A stretch of 64,000 nt of DNA from NCBI RefSeq assembly GCF_022682495.2, contig NC_071390.1, positions 154,728,583 to 154,792,582 of the forward strand, in the 5' to 3' direction. A program made the translations under genes and the position numbers. Position 1 is the stretch's first letter, and each line of letters opens with the position of its first letter. This document shows, piece by piece, positions 46,741 to 59,654 of this stretch. The stretch is from Desmodus rotundus (taxonomy: Eukaryota > Chordata > Mammalia > Chiroptera > Phyllostomidae). The notes beneath the pieces are model-generated. The model saw only the letters and a program-made list of their open reading frames with translations. It had not been told where the DNA came from and searched no databases.

Positions 46741-49700
46741 AGAAAAATATTAGGCAGTTTCCCTTTGAAAAAACTAAGTCATGTTAGCAAAGATTACAGA
46801 TTAGGCTTCTCTCTCAAAGTGCTTTGAAAATGAAATAAGTAGTTGTTTAACTTAGCTATTGGTATTCCTGGATGAAGGGATTGCACCAGAAAATAATTTT
46901 ACTTTTCTAATCCTACAATTGATTAAAATAATAAACTAGTATATAAAAATTATCAAAGCCACAATAAAATATAGTAAATTAAAATTTTTGACTCTTAAGA
47001 TACAATAATTTTACAGTGCTTAGAAATTACTTGAATGTTAACAGAATAAGAATAAAATAAATATAAAATCTTTTAAAAATGTACTGGGCATGTATCATGT
47101 ACCTTTCAAGGGAAGGCCAGGAGAAACGCCATCTGTGAGCCCTTGAAATGCTCATTTATTCCAAAGAATCACAGAAATGATGTATCAGCTTAGAGAGTCT
47201 AGTGTCTTGTTCAATTTAAGAATCAAAAAACTGTGTGTTTCAGTAACACTGCTCTTGAAATTAGATACTGTGAAATGTTGAAGTTCGATGAGAGTTTTGA
47301 CTGTTGGATGTGCAAAGTCATCTTTCTGCCATGCCTAATCTTTGGGGGGACTGAGGTCATTTCAGCAAGCATTATGCTCTGCAGGTAACTTTAGAGGAAA
47401 AACACAAATTTAAAATCCCCAAAGGTAGTCATACATTAAAAAAAATACTCTGCAAAAAAAAATCAACTAGGTTTTTCAGCATTCTATAAACAAAGGGACT
47501 GCATCTAATAGCTAGTGTTTAATGTGTGTGTGCATGAGAGAGAGAGAGATGCTAAGCATATTGGCTCATCTGTCTATAAATGAGGTGAATACTGAGAGGA
47601 CATCTGCTATTGCATTTCTTTTGAGTTAAGCCGTTTGTCAAAATATTGGCCTTCATATGTGGGCAATATATTGCTTTTCTTGGGGAGATGGACTCAAGTA
47701 CTGAGAAAAATGTAGGCTTTGTATACTACATAGTAGTATACACGTACCTCATTTTATGTGCTTCATTGTATTGTGCAAAGAATGTTGAGTATTAGAATAA
47801 CTATGAATGTACTCATTATATATTTCATAAGTTTTAAGCTTTCCCTTGTCCGACACAGAGAGTCTGGGCATGTCTTTAAAATCTTCTTGCTGACTCAGTA
47901 GCTATTGCTCTAACAAGCAGATTCTTCCTTTATTCAAGTGATTATGACTGATATAACTGTCTCAGTGACTCGATTAATAATTAAGTATAACTGACATTTC
48001 CTTCAGGTTGAATTCTAGATCACATGCTTGACAAATATTTTAATATAGCCCATCTGTTTAAAGATACGAGAAGGGCTGTACTGAGTCAGGCTAAAAGATT
48101 CACTTAGACTAGAAACTAGATTCTGACGTCGACACCATATTTTTTCCTCCTTAACATCAGCAGATGACTTTGCTCAGCCACACATTCAAGCTGCCCTGTA
48201 TCACTAGTTGGTGGTTTGTCTAACCACGTCTCGAATATTAACGTAAAGTAGAACTTCAGTTGAGAAGGCCATGTAAGTGCGTTCAAGCACAAGGGTGATG
48301 GAGTAGAGGTAGATACTCAGTCTCAGTGGACCCATATGATCGAACTGGGGCCCAAGACAAAAGGAACGGAAACAGAGCTTTCAGTTTGCTGTAGGAAAAC
48401 TTTTCAGAGATATTTACATCTGTGTGGAAATATTCAGTGGCTGTTCACTGAGAAGGAAGTTACCACGTGGCTGTTCCATGGAAAGAACTAAATGAAGGAC
48501 GGCTGTGTTGGTGGGAAGGGCTACAGGGAAAGCAGAGGTGTGGTTCAGAAACCCCCTTTTCCAACAGCTGTGACCCTTTAGAGCTGGTCTTTGAATTTCC
48601 CATTTTTCTTAGAATTATTTTGTTCCCTGACTTTAAGTAATGCACTGCAATAATATTAAAGTATTGCTTCATTTTCCTCACATTTGGATCAGGTTTAACA
48701 AACGTTCCGACAATATTATTTGGGGTTTTGGAGGAAAAATAGTCAAAGCTGGGCTCAAACCCTGTAACCGCTGCCCAAATGTAGCTTTGGTAGGTTGATG
48801 GCGCTCCATTTTATCCACCCTCAGATCTTCATCTCTGCAACACACCTCCCTAGTTGCTCAGGTGTGTTCACGTGGAAAGATTACTAATAAGCATGAGTAT
48901 AATTTTAGGAACAGTCTTCAATTTTTTTAAATGCTTTATTATTCCAATAAAATTTCACTTCCTTTTCCAAACAGAAGACAGAGATTTTAAACTTAGCTCA
49001 CATAAGGTGAGTCTTCATCGTAAGCAGTTTAATTTGCTGTCTCCAGGTGATGAAGGCCAGGCCTAAGAGAATCAGAGTTGGAACAAATGTTTAATAGTGA
49101 CATGTGTATTCTGCCATTTGAATTTCCCATAAAGAAAATTCAAAGTAGCTTTTTAATTAAAGTCTCATGTAATTAATACTGTTTAATAGAATTAAACTCC
49201 CCAAAAACCTTGAAAATGAATTGATTATAAAGAAAGTATATTTTGTATTTGCAACATGAGCTCTGAATTAATCCAATATCATGAATACTGAGCTTTATTA
49301 TTATAATTCTTCAGTTAAAGATTTATCATCCATTAAAAGGTTTCATAGTCTTAACATTCATTACTGGTTATTCCATCAATCAGTACATGAGGAAACTATT
49401 AGGTTAAACTAATTAAAATTAAGTTTACAAAGAAGTGAATATTGTCTTGCCTGGGAATTAGCATATAATGACTCCATCTAAATTTTAATGTCATTAATGA
49501 GAACAAAGGAATACATTTCAGACAAAAAATGTGTACTGAATATACAAGGTTACGTTCAGTTACATGTGAACTATTTATAAGCCTTGGGTTTATTCTGTAA
49601 CCGGTTCAGATGTGGGCACGCAGAGCCCCTGCTGGTAAGTGATGTGCGTGTCATCACAGTTACTTAAAAGAGACACCAAGATGGGGGAGCACGGACAGAA

Positions 49701-50939
49701 TGGTGCTCGACTACGCTGCCAGGTTAAGAAATTCCACTATAACAGAGCTGCAAATTACTAAGATCGCCCAGCTATAATTTTCTGCAAAGTCTATACATTA
49801 CTGATACCACCTGGTCTCTTACTCTTCCAATTCAATTTAAGCAATTGTTTACATGCGTTAAAATGGTATACCCATCCAGTCAATAGTCTCAAGAAATGAA
49901 GTCTATATTGACATCATTCCCTCCACAATTTTCAAAGGATAGATGCTGAACTTGATGAAGATATTTGAATTTTAACGCAAATTATATTATGTTATGAAGT
50001 AGGGTGTGGCTCTCCAGCTATAATAGAGAAAGACAGTCATACAGCATCAGCTGTAGGAGAAAACTGAGAAAAATGTTTGCTGTTATTTGTTAGTCCTGCT
50101 GAGTATGTTTTCACTAAGCACCATGCGTAAAATTCAAATAGGTTAACAGTGCCATTTGAGTTCAAAACTATTTAGCATGAATGCAAACACTCTGCTTTAA
50201 ATGTCAAGGAACCTGTAGGGGCTGGTGGGGGGGCGGTGATTTAGGATGCTGGTAATGTACCTCTTAAACTCTGGTCTCTCTCTGTGCCACTTGAGCTTCA
50301 CAAAAGATCATTTCACACCTTTTTACCTTTGTTCTACGTTTTCTAGAAGTTTTAGGACCCATTCAATTCCAATCTTTGTTTGTGTCTTTCTTAAGACAAC
50401 TTTTTTAAAAACTTTTTTTTAATGTAAAACTTTATGCACATTTCTTTTACACTTTTTTGTAAACTCTCTTGAAGACAATTAAACTGCTTAATCATCTTTA
50501 TATACCGCATAACACTTATGGCTTTCCTTTGCACATAGTTAAATAAGTTCAGTGAAACGGAAATGAATTGATAAGATATTAAAGAGGTGTGATTGCGAGA
50601 ATTTAAAGACTCCTTGGAGGTACAGCAGAGTTGACTCTTAAGTCAGTAAAAGCACTTCATAGTGAGAAAAAGAATGCACTCATCACTGCAGTACAGTTTA
50701 AATGGAAATGTCAGAGTTTTGGCTGCTAGACTGTTTTGGCAACATCTCTTTATTGCTTACTTTTGAGAAAAAAATAATATTAGAAGGCAATGAATGAGTT
50801 GACGGATTTTGCTTTTACTTTAGAATGTGTACCTTTCAAATTATGGCAATCACTAATCTCCCTCTGGTGGTTCTTGGTGCCATGCCCAGTGCAGTAGAAA
50901 CACTGGACTTGATATCCCCACCACAGCTACAGAGGGAAA
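46741..50939. other. Unassigned sequence with one small microsatellite
   Basis: About 4 kb where I recognise no family. (TG)n then (GA)n lies at 47524-47549. Frames at 48460-48681 and 48854-49066 have no domain. GC-richer patches at 48450-48570 and 49590-49720 have no motif I can name. Confidence 0.4.
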
Positions 50940-51080
50940 CACTATCACAGTGGGTTGGAAAGTGAGCAAATGTCAGGGTTCAAATACTGGCTTCTCCGTG
51001 TGACCCATCCAAATGTCTCCCTGAGCAGGTTTCGTTACATGTGAACGAAATGATCAGATACTCTTTCCTAAAATGCTTAA
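50940..51080 (+). mobile_element. Possible MIR fragment
   Basis: TCAGGGTTCAAATACTGGCT then TCTCCGTGTGACCCATCC resembles the MIR head (TTCGAATCCCAGCTCTGCCACTT...GTGTGACC), but the core that should follow is poor. Confidence 0.45.
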
Positions 51081-51579
51081 GGAAATACTATTTTTTTGGA
51101 TACAGATATTTTGAAAGCCTGGTTAACAAGTGGTGTTGAGTGAAAGAGGATATGGCTGTAGATACATAAATTTGATTGATTCAATTTAATTTAGGTATGT
51201 GGAACTTGCCTTCAAAATGAGATTATATTTGGGGGGGTTATAATACTAACTCTATGATCTTAATTGAATATAATAAATAAATTTATATAAAATTTATAGT
51301 AATAGGTAAGCACGACTTTTAAAAATTTTAGAATGTAACAGATGTTTCTCTTGTTTCAAATAACCTTGGTTATTTTAAACCCATTCTGCCGTAATCTGAG
51401 GAGATATAACATACATAGACTCATTATATACAATAGTCATTATTATAAACTATTTTAGGTGTGATGACATATATATTAAGCAAAAGTTCCCATTTTTATG
51501 GTACATACTAAAATATTATGGGTGAAATGATATGAAAACTAGGCTTTTTTAAAACTAATTTAATGAGAAGCAAAGACAA
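51081..51579. other. Unassigned AT-rich sequence
   Basis: I recognise nothing. Confidence 0.4.
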
Positions 51580-51725
51580 TGGGGCATATAACTGATAAAA
51601 CAAAATTGTCCATCTTTTAATAATTGTTAAGGCCAGGGGATGCACATACGGAGTTTACTATTCTCTGCTGCTTCTGTGTTCATGAAATTTTTATCATAAA
51701 AAGTTATTCAAAAAATAAAAGAAGA
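51580..51725 (+). mobile_element. Old L1M 3'-end fragment
   Basis: TTTTAATAATTGTTAAGGCC, GGGGATGCACATACGGAGTT then TACTATTCTCTGCTGCTTCT, TTCATGAAATTTTTATCATA then AAAAGTTATTCAAAAAATAA. I know this order as the 3' end of an ancient L1-type LINE. It is short, with an A-rich end. Confidence 0.55.
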
Positions 51726-52448
51726 GATTAAAACTAAATTTGGTTTATGGAGGATTTGAAACCCCAGGAACACTACTTGGAAACCCAAATTTCTCAACTG
51801 AAAGAATAGACATTCCTAAAGGCCATTAGAACCTTCCCAACGTAAAGGTAAGTAGGTCTGATGAAGGGAAAGTCCTGAACGAAATAAAGGCACCTGGTAT
51901 ACACAAGCTGAGCCCCTGAGCCAGACAGGGAAAGGCAGAGTCCAAGTAGAAAATACGCATTTGAGTTCCAGACTAAAGAAGGTCAGAATGGGTTTTAAAA
52001 AGAATGAGATATTTCATGTCTTAGCAAACAGAAACGATGAATTGAGCCCTGTGTATAGTTTCCCAATATTTCAAATTATGTCTTGGTAAGATAGAATTAA
52101 CAAATATTTCTAAATAGATTCTCGTGGAGCTTCTTGCATATATGTTTAGTGTAACTCTATAAATTTCAATTTTGTTTTTCTCCACATTGTAAATATAACA
52201 ACATATTTTCCACTAAGAAAAATATAGCTACTTAACCACAAGTTAAAATTAATACACCTAGTAAATTGTGGAGCAAGGGTTTATATTTAAGGAGTTTTAA
52301 CTACCTACAGTGATTTTCACTTACAACAGCATGGCGGATTAGACATGCTAAGAAAGACTGTGGCTGAAATTGTCTAAATGCCACACAAAAAGTGAACTCT
52401 TGAATAACAACAAATTAGTTAAAAAATCATGGGATTATCCCCCCTGCC
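51726..52448. other. Unassigned sequence
   Basis: I recognise nothing. Confidence 0.4.
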
Positions 52449-52472
52449 ACAAACAAACAAACAAACAAACAA
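52449..52472. repeat. (CAAA)n microsatellite
   Basis: About six CAAA units. They place repeated VCLF residues in a spurious 112-codon minus frame (52427-52765). Confidence 0.95.
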
Positions 52473-52893
52473 CCCATGAAAATACAATGAAAAACTCCAA
52501 CACCTCTAACTCCTTTTTGAGTTAGATAAAGTTGCTTAAAAAAATTCTCCATGAAAGATAAAATATTGATAAATTGGGCTCTATCATTATAAAATATTTT
52601 CCTTTTTGAAAGATATAATGAAAAGGGAAGTCTCAAAATGGAAAATATTTTATATTTTGTATACTTATTAATATGTTTATTTTCAAATAATTTGTGAGGA
52701 GTGGAATAAGAGACTAAAATGTCACTTATAAAGATAAGACAACTTAAAAAATAATTTTTTCTCAAACTTTGTTATCCCTAACATCTATTTCCAAGTTAAG
52801 ACCTAAACAAAAGTATATTTTAAAAGACTAGAATCTACACATTTCAATATTTGTGTTGCTTATCTTTTTTGTACTGATATGTGGTAATTATTT
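52473..52893. other. Unassigned sequence
   Basis: AT-rich, with no recognised feature. It leads into the L1 fragment. Confidence 0.4.
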
Positions 52894-53235
52894 ATGTATT
52901 CTTTAAAAAGGTTTTTAACCACAATGAAAAACCACTTCACACCAGTCAGAATGGCCATCACTAACAAATCAACAAACAAGTGCTGGCGAGGTTGTGGAGA
53001 AAAGGGAACCCTAGTGCACTGTTGGTGGAAATGCAGACTGGTGCAGCCACTGTGGAAAACAGTATGGAATTTCCTCAAAAAAAAACTAAAAATGAACGGC
53101 CTTTTGATCCAGTGATTCCACTTCTGGGATTATACCTTAAAAATCCTGAAACACTCATTCAAAAGAACCTATGCATCCCAATGAAATACAAAGAAATATG
53201 TATGAATGATTTTCAAACATGAAAAGCTGCATAAT
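52894..53235 (+). mobile_element. LINE-1 ORF2 C-terminal fragment
   Basis: Two frames cover the ORF2 C-terminus: [54 protein letters not shown] (52918-53085), then after a frame break [17 protein letters not shown] (53100-53150) and a CIPMKYKE stretch. The CWRGCG and CWW..C cysteines of the L1 C-terminal zinc-knuckle-like region are intact. A frameshift near 53085 splits it. This is a dead old copy and probably belongs with the fragment at 53490-53965. Confidence 0.92.
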
Positions 53236-53489
53236 GTCACTAGTCATTATGGACAAACAAATTTGAAATTTAAAATTGGTGAGGATTTCATAGACACATT
53301 TTTCTCAAAATAAATTGGTGAAATTTAAAATTGATGAAATTTCCATGCATTCTGGTGTGAACATAAAATCGTTCAACTATTTTGTCAAAGCTCTTCGCCA
53401 GTTTCTGAGGCACATACACCTCACCTATTACTCAGTCTACCTACTCAGTCATATCTGCCTCCTTAGGTAGATATGCATTCATCCACACA
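53236..53489. other. Unassigned spacer inside the L1 relic
   Basis: The spacer includes a 33-base segment (53283-53315) found again at 54818-54850 with 31 matches. It also holds GAAATTTAAAATTGGTGA near 53265 and GAAATTTAAAATTGATGA near 53320. Confidence 0.5.
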
Positions 53490-53965
53490 AAGACTTACAA
53501 ATGAATTTCGATAACAGCATTGTGCATGATAGCTCAAAACTGGAAATAACCCAAGTGTCTTTCAATCAGGAGATTGAATTTAAGACTGTGTATTATTTAT
53601 AAAAGGGGTTGCTATTCATCAATACAAAAAGACCAAGGAACTGAAATGGCTAGCAACGTGAATGAATTTCAGAAAGATTATGAGAAGCCAAGAAGCCGCA
53701 TGAAAAGTTTACACTGTATAATTTCACATATATGAAGTCCATGCCCAGGCAGGACACTGACGGCAGAAGTAATCAGGAGGGCGGAGCAGTGGTCGTCTGT
53801 GGAGGCGAGGGGGGGGGGCGGGGGGGCAGGGGCACCAGGAAGCTGTTCAGAAAGACGGAAATAATTTGGGGGATTTTAGTACAAAGACACACATTTATTA
53901 GACCCATGTCATCACTCTGAGCACAAGCTATGCATATTTACAGTATATAAATCGTGACTCAGTCA
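53490..53965 (+). mobile_element. LINE-1 3' region, old
   Basis: CATTGTGCATGATAGCTCAA then AACTGGAAATAACCCAAGTG is the L1 'NWQPKC' type phrase. TCATCAATACAAAAAGACCA, AATTTCAGAAAGATTATGAG then AAGCCAAGAAGCC, and GTTTACACTGTATAATTTCA then CATATATGAAGTCC follow. The G-rich part at 53800-53832 sits in the 3' UTR and the fragment fades out at about 53965. It is diverged. Confidence 0.75.
53809..53832 (+). repeat. G-rich tract (G10, G7, G4)
   Basis: Runs of 10 G (53809-53818), 7 G (53820-53826) and 4 G (53829-53832) are separated by one or two bases, inside an old L1 3' UTR. The spacing allows an intramolecular G-quadruplex. Confidence 0.9.
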
Positions 53966-54119
53966 AGTATTCTTAGTGTTTTATTTAATTGTGTTCTTAA
54001 AGACTGAAATTTAAAATGGTTTGTCTGCTGATTATATAACTTAATTTGCAATAATGTGCCCGTACATGTTTTTCTCAGATTACTTAATATTTTTAAATGT
54101 TTATGTTACAATCACAGGC
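53966..54119. other. Short unassigned spacer
   Basis: Nothing recognised between the L1 end and the MIR-like fragment. Confidence 0.4.
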
Positions 54120-54290
54120 TTCTAGATGTAGAAGAAAACTGAATATCACCTCCTCCAATCCTATAATTTCAGAGATCTAGAAAAATTAGGTGCTGAGAAG
54201 TTAGTGGAGTTTTGAACGAAGCCAAATGTGACAGCGAGGCAGGACTGGGACTCCTACCCACTTTTGACATCCTGCATCTGTTTCTGTTTC
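54120..54290 (-). mobile_element. MIR-group fragment, antisense
   Basis: AGCGAGGCAGGACTGGGACT then CCTACCCACTTTTGACATCC matches the family phrase '...GGCAGAGCTGGGATTCGAACCC...' in reverse. The left part CTCCAATCCTATAATTTCAG fits less well. Confidence 0.45.
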
Positions 54291-55334
54291 CATTGTACCG
54301 TCTGTCTCTCCTGATACAAAAAATAAAGAAAGAAAAGGGAGGCGAGAAAAAAATCACTGATTGTTTCTTCTTAAAACACAATTGCATATGTATTTAGAGC
54401 AATTTCATGACAAGTGTATATCTTGGCGCTTGATGATTGTTTTAACTCAAAAGCTTGTTTTAATCAAAAGTGAAAGCTGTGATAATATTAAGCATTTAAA
54501 TAAGTGTACAAATGAAGTCCAAATTATAAGTAGAGATTTCCACAAAATGAAAATATTTTACTCTATCACCTGTGAGAGATGTATATTCCTTCTTATGGTT
54601 GCAAATATTCCATTTGGACATTTGTTAAATCATACTTTTGTTGTAAAAGCTAATTTCGTGCTCTGTATGGAATCTCACTGCCAGAATTAACAATAACTGT
54701 ACTATTGCAGTCAAAAGTAGATTTCCAATATAAACAGTAACACATGTACTTTATTCCAGCTCCAATGTTAAATTAAATGATGCCAAAATCCATGAGCTAT
54801 CTGGAAGGAAATGACCTGGATTTCACAGGCACATTTTTCTCAAAATAAATAAATTCCTAAAGTAAACTGATAAAACATTTTCAAAAGAAAAGCCCCAAAG
54901 TGTTATGGTTTATACGTTGCAAAGAAGCTAGCAAATTTTACTTAATGTTTTGGAGTAATAAGTAATTCTTCATTTTAAATGCCAGGCAGGAGACTTTTAG
55001 AAAAATTAAGTTTAAATTTTCTGTATCTATTATTGCCAGCATCTGTTCTCTAACTTACATACGTAACTTAAGGAGTCAGTAAAGTAGATAAAGCACTTTT
55101 TTTTTACTTACAAAAGCATTGATTATGCTTATTTGCTTTTTATATTACAAAAATGTTATTTTTTCTCCCATTTTTGTTCCCACTACTTTCTGTAATTTTT
55201 TTTTAATTTTTCTATGTTATTTTATGTGATTAATACCTATCAATCGATAATAGTATTTCTCATGTGTGAGTATATGAGAAATATTATTTCTCATATTCAG
55301 ATGCTGATCTATTTAAATGCTACCAATTTTACCT
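54291..55334. other. Unassigned sequence
   Basis: I recognise no family. The 109-codon frame at 54361-54690 has no domain. It holds the second copy (54818-54850) of a 33-base segment from 53283-53315. Confidence 0.4.
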
Positions 55335-55425
55335 TAACTAAATTGTAAGATCCTCTAGGCTAGCTCTATTTATTTCCCTGGCATCTTTTAATTACTCCAT
55401 GATGCAGGCTTTATATATGTATTCT
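55335..55425 (+). mobile_element. L2 3'-region fragment
   Basis: AAATTGTAAGATCCTCTAGG then CTAGCTCTATTTATTTCCCT fits the L2 phrase '(C)TAAGCTCCATGAGGGCAGGGA...TTTGTC', followed by the CCATGATGCAGGCTTTATA part. Confidence 0.45.
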
Positions 55426-55939
55426 ACTTTATCTTACTCAGCCATTACCAACTCAGTAATGAATTGTTTAGTGTAGAAATAATCTAATTCTGGAGCGATG
55501 GATTTCCCCCATGAATGCTTCTCTAAATCTGTAATTAACTACGTTCTTTCTGTGGTTCACTGTCAGCCACTGCCATAATCATGTACCATTAAAAAATATC
55601 ACACTCTGATGTGTGCTACATGCTACATTGGTTGCATTTTATTATTAATTAACGTGATGATATGACTATACTTGTTTAATTTAGAGGATATTCTGATCAG
55701 TGATTTTTATTGGGATGTTCAGCTATTATAGCATATAATTGGTTAGAAATAATTCACCTGATATCTCTAATAAGATCAGACAAGCAAAATTTTCAAAACA
55801 TTCAAACACAGTAAACATAAAAAGTTGCTCACTAAGCACAGAGAGGATCTCAATAGTTATGCAATTATAAACTGGAATCAAATTGCAAGCAGTGAGCTAG
55901 ATAAAATTAGATAGGTTAATTCAGATAAAATTATAAACT
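55426..55939. other. Unassigned AT-rich sequence
   Basis: I recognise nothing. Confidence 0.4.
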
Positions 55940-56275
55940 GTATTTGAAAAGTATACTATCAATCAAGGTCCTAGTAGAAAATAAGTGGTAGACTTAAGTC
56001 AGGATAATTTGAAAATTTATTCATAAATATATAATTTACAGAAGGGAGCCATGTCATAAGGGTCCCATAGCTTAAGCTTGATTGGTCTTTAGGTTATATA
56101 ATCTTTGTGAAAAAGTCTATATGTAAATGAGACATATTCCCATATTCCTATGACACATATCTACCCACATGGCCTTCGGTGAAACTTAATCACATGGCCA
56201 ACAGCTACCTGCAGGGGAGGACCTTTACTCCTGATTACAATGTATTACACTAAAAGTTGGGGTTTTTCTTAACAA
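55940..56275. mobile_element. Decayed ancient repeat, class unknown
   Basis: CAATCAAGGTCCTAGTAGAA then AATAAGTGGTAGACTTAAG, AAATTTATTCATAAATATAT, GGGAGCCATGTCATAAGGGT and CAACAGCTACCTGCAGGGGA follow the order of a common old mammalian repeat, but I cannot assign its class. Confidence 0.35.
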
Positions 56276-58477
56276 GAAAGAAAAGGGGCAATGGACGAGT
56301 GCTGGAGTATACTATGTACATCACAAGAGCCAATTCCTGATTCTCACAATTTAATGCCATGTGTTTGTTCCACAGACATGTATTGCATTTTTATTTGGGC
56401 TGGGTATTAGTCATACATTTTTATTGATAGGACCAGCATTTGGACCTATTTCACTATTCCTAATTAAATTGTATACATTTGTTCTTATTAGCCATTCTGT
56501 CAATAAACTCTTCTGATTTTTATACATTTGCATTAAAATTAACTACCATTAAAAAACCTTACCTCACTTGTAGTATTAATATTGTTAACAATTATTCTAA
56601 AGCTATGGGAAAGATATTAAGAATTTATTGTAGCTAGCAAGGATAAATTTACTGATGCTTCTGTGAAATGAAAAGAGGTCAAATTTTTACTTACAAACTA
56701 GAAATGACAGTATCTAAACACTAACTGGACATAGATAGCTAGGGAGAGAAATATGGCAAAAAGTTATTTTCTACCCTGCTATTGGTAAATGTTGATATCA
56801 GTACATGTTATTAATCAATAGAAGACTTAAAATAAGAAGTTATAGCATACTAGTTTGTGGCAAGAAAAAACTAATGATTAAATATTTAAATAACTTAAGC
56901 AAGGTAAAGTTTTTCACCCATTTCTTGGAGGAATATAAGTTTAATAACTGTGCACTATTTCAAATGCATGAAACAAGCCAGATAATCTAAAACTGGAGTC
57001 AAATCTTCTGTTAGCAGAATTGTAATAAAGGGGAAGGCAGAGCAGAAGCTGCTCAGAAGAGAAATTCTCATTTTCTTTTAGACATATGGAACGCTGGATC
57101 TCCAGAATATCACTAAAACATGTTGATGAGACAAAGCTGGGTTTATTTCTCACTGTGCACCTTAGAGAAAAAAGTGCAAAGCTGGTGTATTTTGGGACAC
57201 TTTAAGCTGATATTTTCAGTTTGGAATGAAGATCTGGGGTGGAGGAATTCAGGACTTCATTAGGACTGGATAAGGATCATAGTATAATAATTAATGATCT
57301 GTGGACACAGCAAGCAAAGTGTCAAAGACTCTTGGGGTATGAACTGTCCTTCATGATTTCCTATTGAAGAGTTTATCATTTCTTTCAAAATTTTCCGCAG
57401 TGAACAATGAAATTATTTGCAACATGTTGCTTTCGAAACAAGAATGTCCCGGAAAAGTGAAATTATGTTAATCGAAATAGTGGAAAACTAAAATCATATT
57501 AACGCATACAGTAAGCTTTGTAGAGGATTTATATTCTCAGATATATTGGTTCTAAGAAGCTGTCGTGCATTTAAACAGAGATATGTGTGGATAGATCAGA
57601 AGGACAAGAAACAGGAAAGATGCTCGAGTTCAAGAGTTTCCTCTGTAGCTGTCAGCATTGAGAAAATCACCAGAATAATAAGCATAGAGGAGTTCTTTGT
57701 TGAGAGACATGAAAGGTGAAAAATCAAGAGTGAAGAATGCAACCCAGGGAAGGCAAATCAAAACCGAAAAAGAGAACGTGGAGAACTCACAAGAGAGAAG
57801 AAAATGAAAGAGGATCCCTAAAAATCAGGTTGACTATTTAAACATTTTATCAAAAGTTATGAAAATCGAAGAGGGGGGTTCATATCCTCTGTTTTTGTTC
57901 CCACTGACTGCACAACAGGCACTAACCAGCACAGTTGTGGTTAGTAATGGAAGTTTTCTTTAGCAAAGGAAGAACATCCCTCTATTATATAAAGTATCAA
58001 TACTGTCACAAGCTGTAATAATACCAGACAGAGTGGTACCAGCCATTTTAATCCAGAAGAGAGTGAGATAATACTATCTGCTGTCAACTGTGATCAGTTT
58101 AAAAGTTGAGAAAGTAGGAAACTATTGTCCGTAAGGTACTCAATCACCTTATGTCTGCATAACTCTGCAATCACAGCTAGGTCAAAGATTAATCAATGAA
58201 TAAATCATAGCTTGAAATTCTCTTCATAATTAATCCAGCTGAGGTAGGATTAACTAGTAGAGTTCCATCAACTTAATTAGGATGTGAATCTTTTAGAAAA
58301 GAAAATTAAACAGTTGTCCCCCTAAAACTCATATCCATAGTGACATGCTTTTTTGTGGGTATATGATACTACTGTATTTGAACTTAGCTGTGCATTATTT
58401 GTAACATGGAACTGTAACATTCACAGTCCTTTGTCAGAGGTCAAAGCATAGGAGTTAAACAATATTGAGACTATAAG
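56276..58477. other. Unassigned sequence
   Basis: About 2.2 kb where I recognise no gene or repeat. The frame at 56805-56990 and its neighbour at 56941-57153 have no domain. Confidence 0.4.
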
Positions 58478-58690
58478 ATCCTAGTGTTTATTGAGCATTT
58501 ATTATGTGCTAGCCACCATGAATTATGCAATCTCAATCATTCTGCAAAGTAACCATAGCCTGATCCATTTTTTATAAAGCAGAAAAATTAAGTTTGGAAT
58601 ATTCATTAACTTGCCCAAGACATCACAAAGTAGCAAATATTAAAGAATTAGGTCTAATTCCAAATACTATGTTTTTTCTGTTTCACCTAA
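58478..58690 (-). mobile_element. MIR SINE, antisense
   Basis: GTGTTTATTGAGCATTTATT then ATGTGCTAGCCACCATGAAT is the reverse MIR 3' part (TTTATTGAGCGCTTACTATGTGCCAGGCACTG). Then ATCTCAATCATTCTGCAAAG, ATTTTTTATAAAGCAGAAAA, and CATTAACTTGCCCAAGACAT then CACAAAGTAGCAAATATT, the diagnostic 'CTTGCCCAAGGTCACACAGC' part. Confidence 0.85.
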
Positions 58691-59654
58691 TTTGTGTGTG
58701 TGAGTGTTTATTTTCTTAAGAAATAATGAGCCCACATCACATGCCTAAATTATGTGCCAGGTGTTGGGTACATGAATTAATGGATTTTCCTGCTACGTTA
58801 CTCTTCAATTAGCACTTTCTAGGGGGACCAGAGATCTAAGTCAGTAAAATACCATCTCACAGTTTTTACCTGAAAATAACATGAAAAATTGCCAAACATG
58901 TTTGAGGATTCAAAATCACCATAATAATTTAAAGATTTACTATTAATATGGTGGACCTATGAGTAAAGTTTACAAAACCTTCATATGAACTACGGGACTC
59001 CCATAGCCTATAGTTAATGCCAGATGCTCCCTCTCGTAATGTAATTCAGGAAGTCTTCAGGAATTGAAAAAGATGAGAACACGATGAGAAATGTATGACT
59101 TCTATCCTCAGGAATAAAAAGAGAAAGAGAGAACAGGAGGCCTCATCCTATCAAGATAGTGAATTTTATATAGCCCTTTGGGTAGTGATTCTTTGAAGCA
59201 TTTCTGAAATTCTTATGACTTTGTCATTTTTATTATAGTGGCTATTTTTTCTGTAGTATATTTCTATAGTTTTTTTTATGTGAGCATTTCATTTAACTTC
59301 CCCACCTCCTACCAAGCTAATACATTTCTTCTAGTAATACAATCCTTCTTTCCTGTGGGGAACCAATTTCATCTGGCTGGAGTAAATCTCATTCTACTCC
59401 TCTAACAGCAGGAATGGTCACATGACTTAGACTCAGCCAATAAGACTCACATTTACGACTGCCTGCCTAATTGGCATTAAGTCATAACTCAAGGCTAAAT
59501 TAAAGTTCTCTCTTAAACTTTTTCCATCCAGTTGCAGATTTAAAATTTTTCTTTCTGTAGTTGCTACTAATCTGGAAGCACGTAAGCCAAGGTGTATACT
59601 GCCCACCATGTAGAACAAGGCTTTAGGCTTTATGAGCCACATGACCTCTTTCTT
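58691..59654. other. Mostly unassigned; weak MIR and DNA-transposon-like hints
   Basis: AAATTATGTGCCAGGTGTTG (58747-58766) is MIR-like in reverse. At 59300-59480 the phrase GGTCACATGACTTAGACTCA then GCCAATAAGACTCACATTTA resembles an old mammalian DNA transposon or LTR that I cannot name. The 75-codon frame 59433-59660 is not a gene. Confidence 0.35.
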
